This document shows positions 62,783-64,000 of a stretch of 64,000 bases of DNA, piece by piece. The notes beneath the pieces were generated by a model that saw nothing but the letters and a program-made list of their open reading frames with translations, ran no database searches and was not told the DNA's origin. This stretch comes from Methylobacterium mesophilicum SR1.6/6 (GTDB lineage: Bacteria > Pseudomonadota > Alphaproteobacteria > Rhizobiales > Beijerinckiaceae): positions 999,612-1,063,611 of the forward strand of contig NZ_CP043538.1 in the NCBI RefSeq assembly GCF_000364445.2. The letters run 5' to 3'. Position numbers and translations under genes: made by a program. Numbering within the stretch: position 1 is the first letter of the stretch; each line of letters starts with the position of its first letter.

Positions 62783-63136
62783 TTAGCGGGCGGCGTTCTG
62801 GGCGAGGGCGCCGTAGTCCTTGGCCTGCGCCTGCAGGGCGGCGAACTGGCTGCGGACGAACTCGGACTGGAGCTCGAAGGCCTCGCGCAGGTCCTTGGTG
62901 CGCACGAGCTTCTGGGCGAAGTCGAAGGTCGCGTTGGCGTTGGTCTGCGCGTGATCGAACCCCTTCGCGACCGCCGCGGTGAAGGTCGACTGGAAGGTCT
63001 GGCCCGAGGCCTGGACCTGCTCAGTGGCCTTGATGGCGTTCGCCATGAGGGTGCCGACGGCGTTGCGGGCCTGGTCGACGCTCTTCTCGGCGAAGTCGCG
63101 CATCTCGGTCGGGATCTCGAAGTTCGGGGTCTGCAT
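62783..63136 (-). CDS. Phasin family protein
   Basis: A 117-residue, mostly helical, amphipathic protein of the Phasin_2 family. Features are Pro-Thr-Glu-Met-Arg-Asp-Phe-Ala-Glu-Lys-Ser-Val at the start and Ala-Phe-Glu-Leu-Gln-Ser-Glu-Phe-Val-Arg-Ser-Gln near the end. It coats polyhydroxybutyrate granules. ATG 63136 has GGAGA upstream; a longer frame would cover the operator. Expression is probably controlled by PhaR through the palindrome at 63201. Confidence 0.93.
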   Translation of the reverse strand: MQTPNFEIPTEMRDFAEKSVDQARNAVGTLMANAIKATEQVQASGQTFQSTFTAAVAKGFDHAQTNANATFDFAQKLVRTKDLREAFELQSEFVRSQFAALQAQAKDYGALAQNAAR

Positions 63137-63200
63137 CGATGTCTCCAGCATCATTCTTGGAGCGGGACGTCGTCTGCGTCCGCGGTGACGCGCCTCTATA

Positions 63201-63215
63201 TGTTGCACTGCAACA
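63201..63215. promoter_or_regulatory. Palindromic PhaR-type operator upstream of the phasin gene
   Basis: TGTTGCACTGCAACA is a perfect 15-base palindrome with a central C. It lies 65 bases upstream of the phasin start. PhaR repressors are known to bind TGC-rich palindromes at phasin promoters, so this is a likely PhaR site by family knowledge. Confidence 0.7.
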
Positions 63216-63451
63216 AGAAGTCAAGTGCATGTTTCGGGGTCGATGCCGGATGGGCAGGACCTGATAAAATGCCGGTGTCAAGGTTCCGTACAGTCCCCGG
63301 CAGACTCGGCCGCCTCCGAATCGCTCACGCTCAAGCTCTGCCAGATATTGGCGGCTCGCGGGCCGACATTCGCGACGCGGGCTGGCTTTACAAAATTATT
63401 TCTCGATGTCCAGAGGGCAGGCAAAGGATATTGTATTCTGTTCGCTGACGC

Positions 63452-64000
63452 TCAGGCGGGTTCGATTCCGGGACTGTGCGGGCGCGGCGCGGGTCGCGCA
63501 TGTTGCGACGCACCAAGATCCGACCGGGCGAGGCCGATATAGAGGGCCTGCAGCGCCGCCGCGTGCACGGCGAGCGTCATCGGCTCCGCACGGAAACGGC
63601 GCCGGGCTTCGGCTCCGAGGGTGCGGGTCCGGGCGTCGTCCCGCAGGGCTGCGAACGCGTCCGCCAGCGGCGCCACCTCCGGGGCGACGACGAAGCCGGT
63701 CTCGCCGTGCCGGACCTTCTCGGCGGCGCCCGAGCGGTCGGAGGCCACCACCGGGATCCCGGCCGCCAGCGCCTCGTAGACGGTGAGCGGGCCGGTCTCG
63801 TACCAGCGCGACGGGGCGGCCAGGGCCCGCGCGCGGGTGCGCAGCATCGCCCAGACCGCCTCGGGCGCCTGCCAGCCCACCACCTCGACCCCGGGCCGGC
63901 CGCGCAGCTCAGCCTCCAGCGGGCCGGCGCCGATGAACAGGGCGGTCAGGCCGGCGGCCCTGGCCGCGTCGGCCACGAGATCGGCGCCCTTCTCCCGGGT
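63452..64000 (-). CDS. Glycosyltransferase family 4 (GT-B) protein, 5' end beyond the window
   Basis: Only the C-terminal 182 residues are inside the window; the frame stays open to the right edge (Thr-Arg-Glu-Lys-Gly-Ala-Asp-Leu at the border). The nucleotide-sugar-binding half is visible: Gly-Ala-Gly-Pro-Leu, Pro-Ser-Arg-Trp-Tyr-Glu-Thr-Gly-Pro-Leu-Thr-Val-Tyr-Glu-Ala and Gly-Ile-Pro-Val-Val-Ala-Ser-Asp, with the EX7E-type pattern. It probably adds a sugar to a surface polysaccharide or lipid. Confidence 0.88.
   Translation of the reverse strand, partial: TREKGADLVADAARAAGLTALFIGAGPLEAELRGRPGVEVVGWQAPEAVWAMLRTRARALAAPSRWYETGPLTVYEALAAGIPVVASDRSGAAEKVRHGETGFVVAPEVAPLADAFAALRDDARTRTLGAEARRRFRAEPMTLAVHAAALQALYIGLARSDLGASQHARPAPRPHSPGIEPA

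Overview
The window is about 70% GC and looks chromosomal, from an alphaproteobacterium of the Hyphomicrobiales, most likely a Methylobacterium relative. The reasons are a RegB/RegA redox pair, phasins and an intracellular PHA depolymerase, a PurS-PurQ pair, dense polar operons with many 4-base overlaps, and GC-rich extragenic inverted repeats. I found no tRNA, rRNA, CRISPR array, prophage or intact insertion sequence.

Layout. (1) 0.1-6.9 kb: a polar amino acid-type ABC importer in one operon with an M20 amidohydrolase and an arginase-fold enzyme, divergent from a LysR regulator followed by an M28 peptidase. (2) 7.4-20.6 kb: a carboxylate or acid-sugar island. It has a tripartite TctABC importer, three enolase-superfamily enzymes, a 2-hydroxyacid dehydrogenase, an FAH-fold enzyme, a GntR/FCD regulator, and an aspartate dehydrogenase-like gene between two related MFS carriers. 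(3) 20.6-22 kb: a repeat and an orphan helix-hairpin-helix protein. (4) 22-42.5 kb: an organosulfonate island. A nine-gene operon (suyA, suyB, a DctA-type carrier, slcC, comC, a GntR/UTRA regulator, sorA, sorB, a YeiH/SuyZ-type exporter) encodes uptake of 3-sulfolactate, its racemisation through sulfopyruvate, cleavage to pyruvate and sulfite, sulfite oxidation and sulfate export. A TSUP sulfite exporter is divergent. A second operon holds a complete four-subunit succinate dehydrogenase/fumarate reductase-like complex, a two-subunit class I fumarase-like hydratase, a ThDP enzyme and two taurine-type binding proteins. A taurine-type permease (frameshifted) and ATPase follow. Similar 14-bp palindromes precede all three promoters. 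(5) 42.9-51.5 kb: a chemoreceptor, then a Dpp-type oligopeptide importer with an amidohydrolase. (6) 52-64 kb: conserved core genes (phaZ, regB, regA, purS, purQ, a PBP1A, an amidase, phasins, a glycosyltransferase running off the right edge), with a candidate structured RNA after purQ.

Central hypothesis. 3-Sulfopropionate, 3-sulfoacrylate, 3-sulfolactate and 3-sulfopyruvate are the sulfonate analogues of succinate, fumarate, malate and oxaloacetate. Region 4 encodes a dehydrogenase of the succinate type, a hydratase of the fumarase type, sulfolactate dehydrogenases, and a C4-dicarboxylate-type carrier. Together they could form a sulfonate copy of the succinate-to-oxaloacetate arm that feeds SuyAB. 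The sulfolactate part is well supported by family; the upstream sulfopropionate part is inference.
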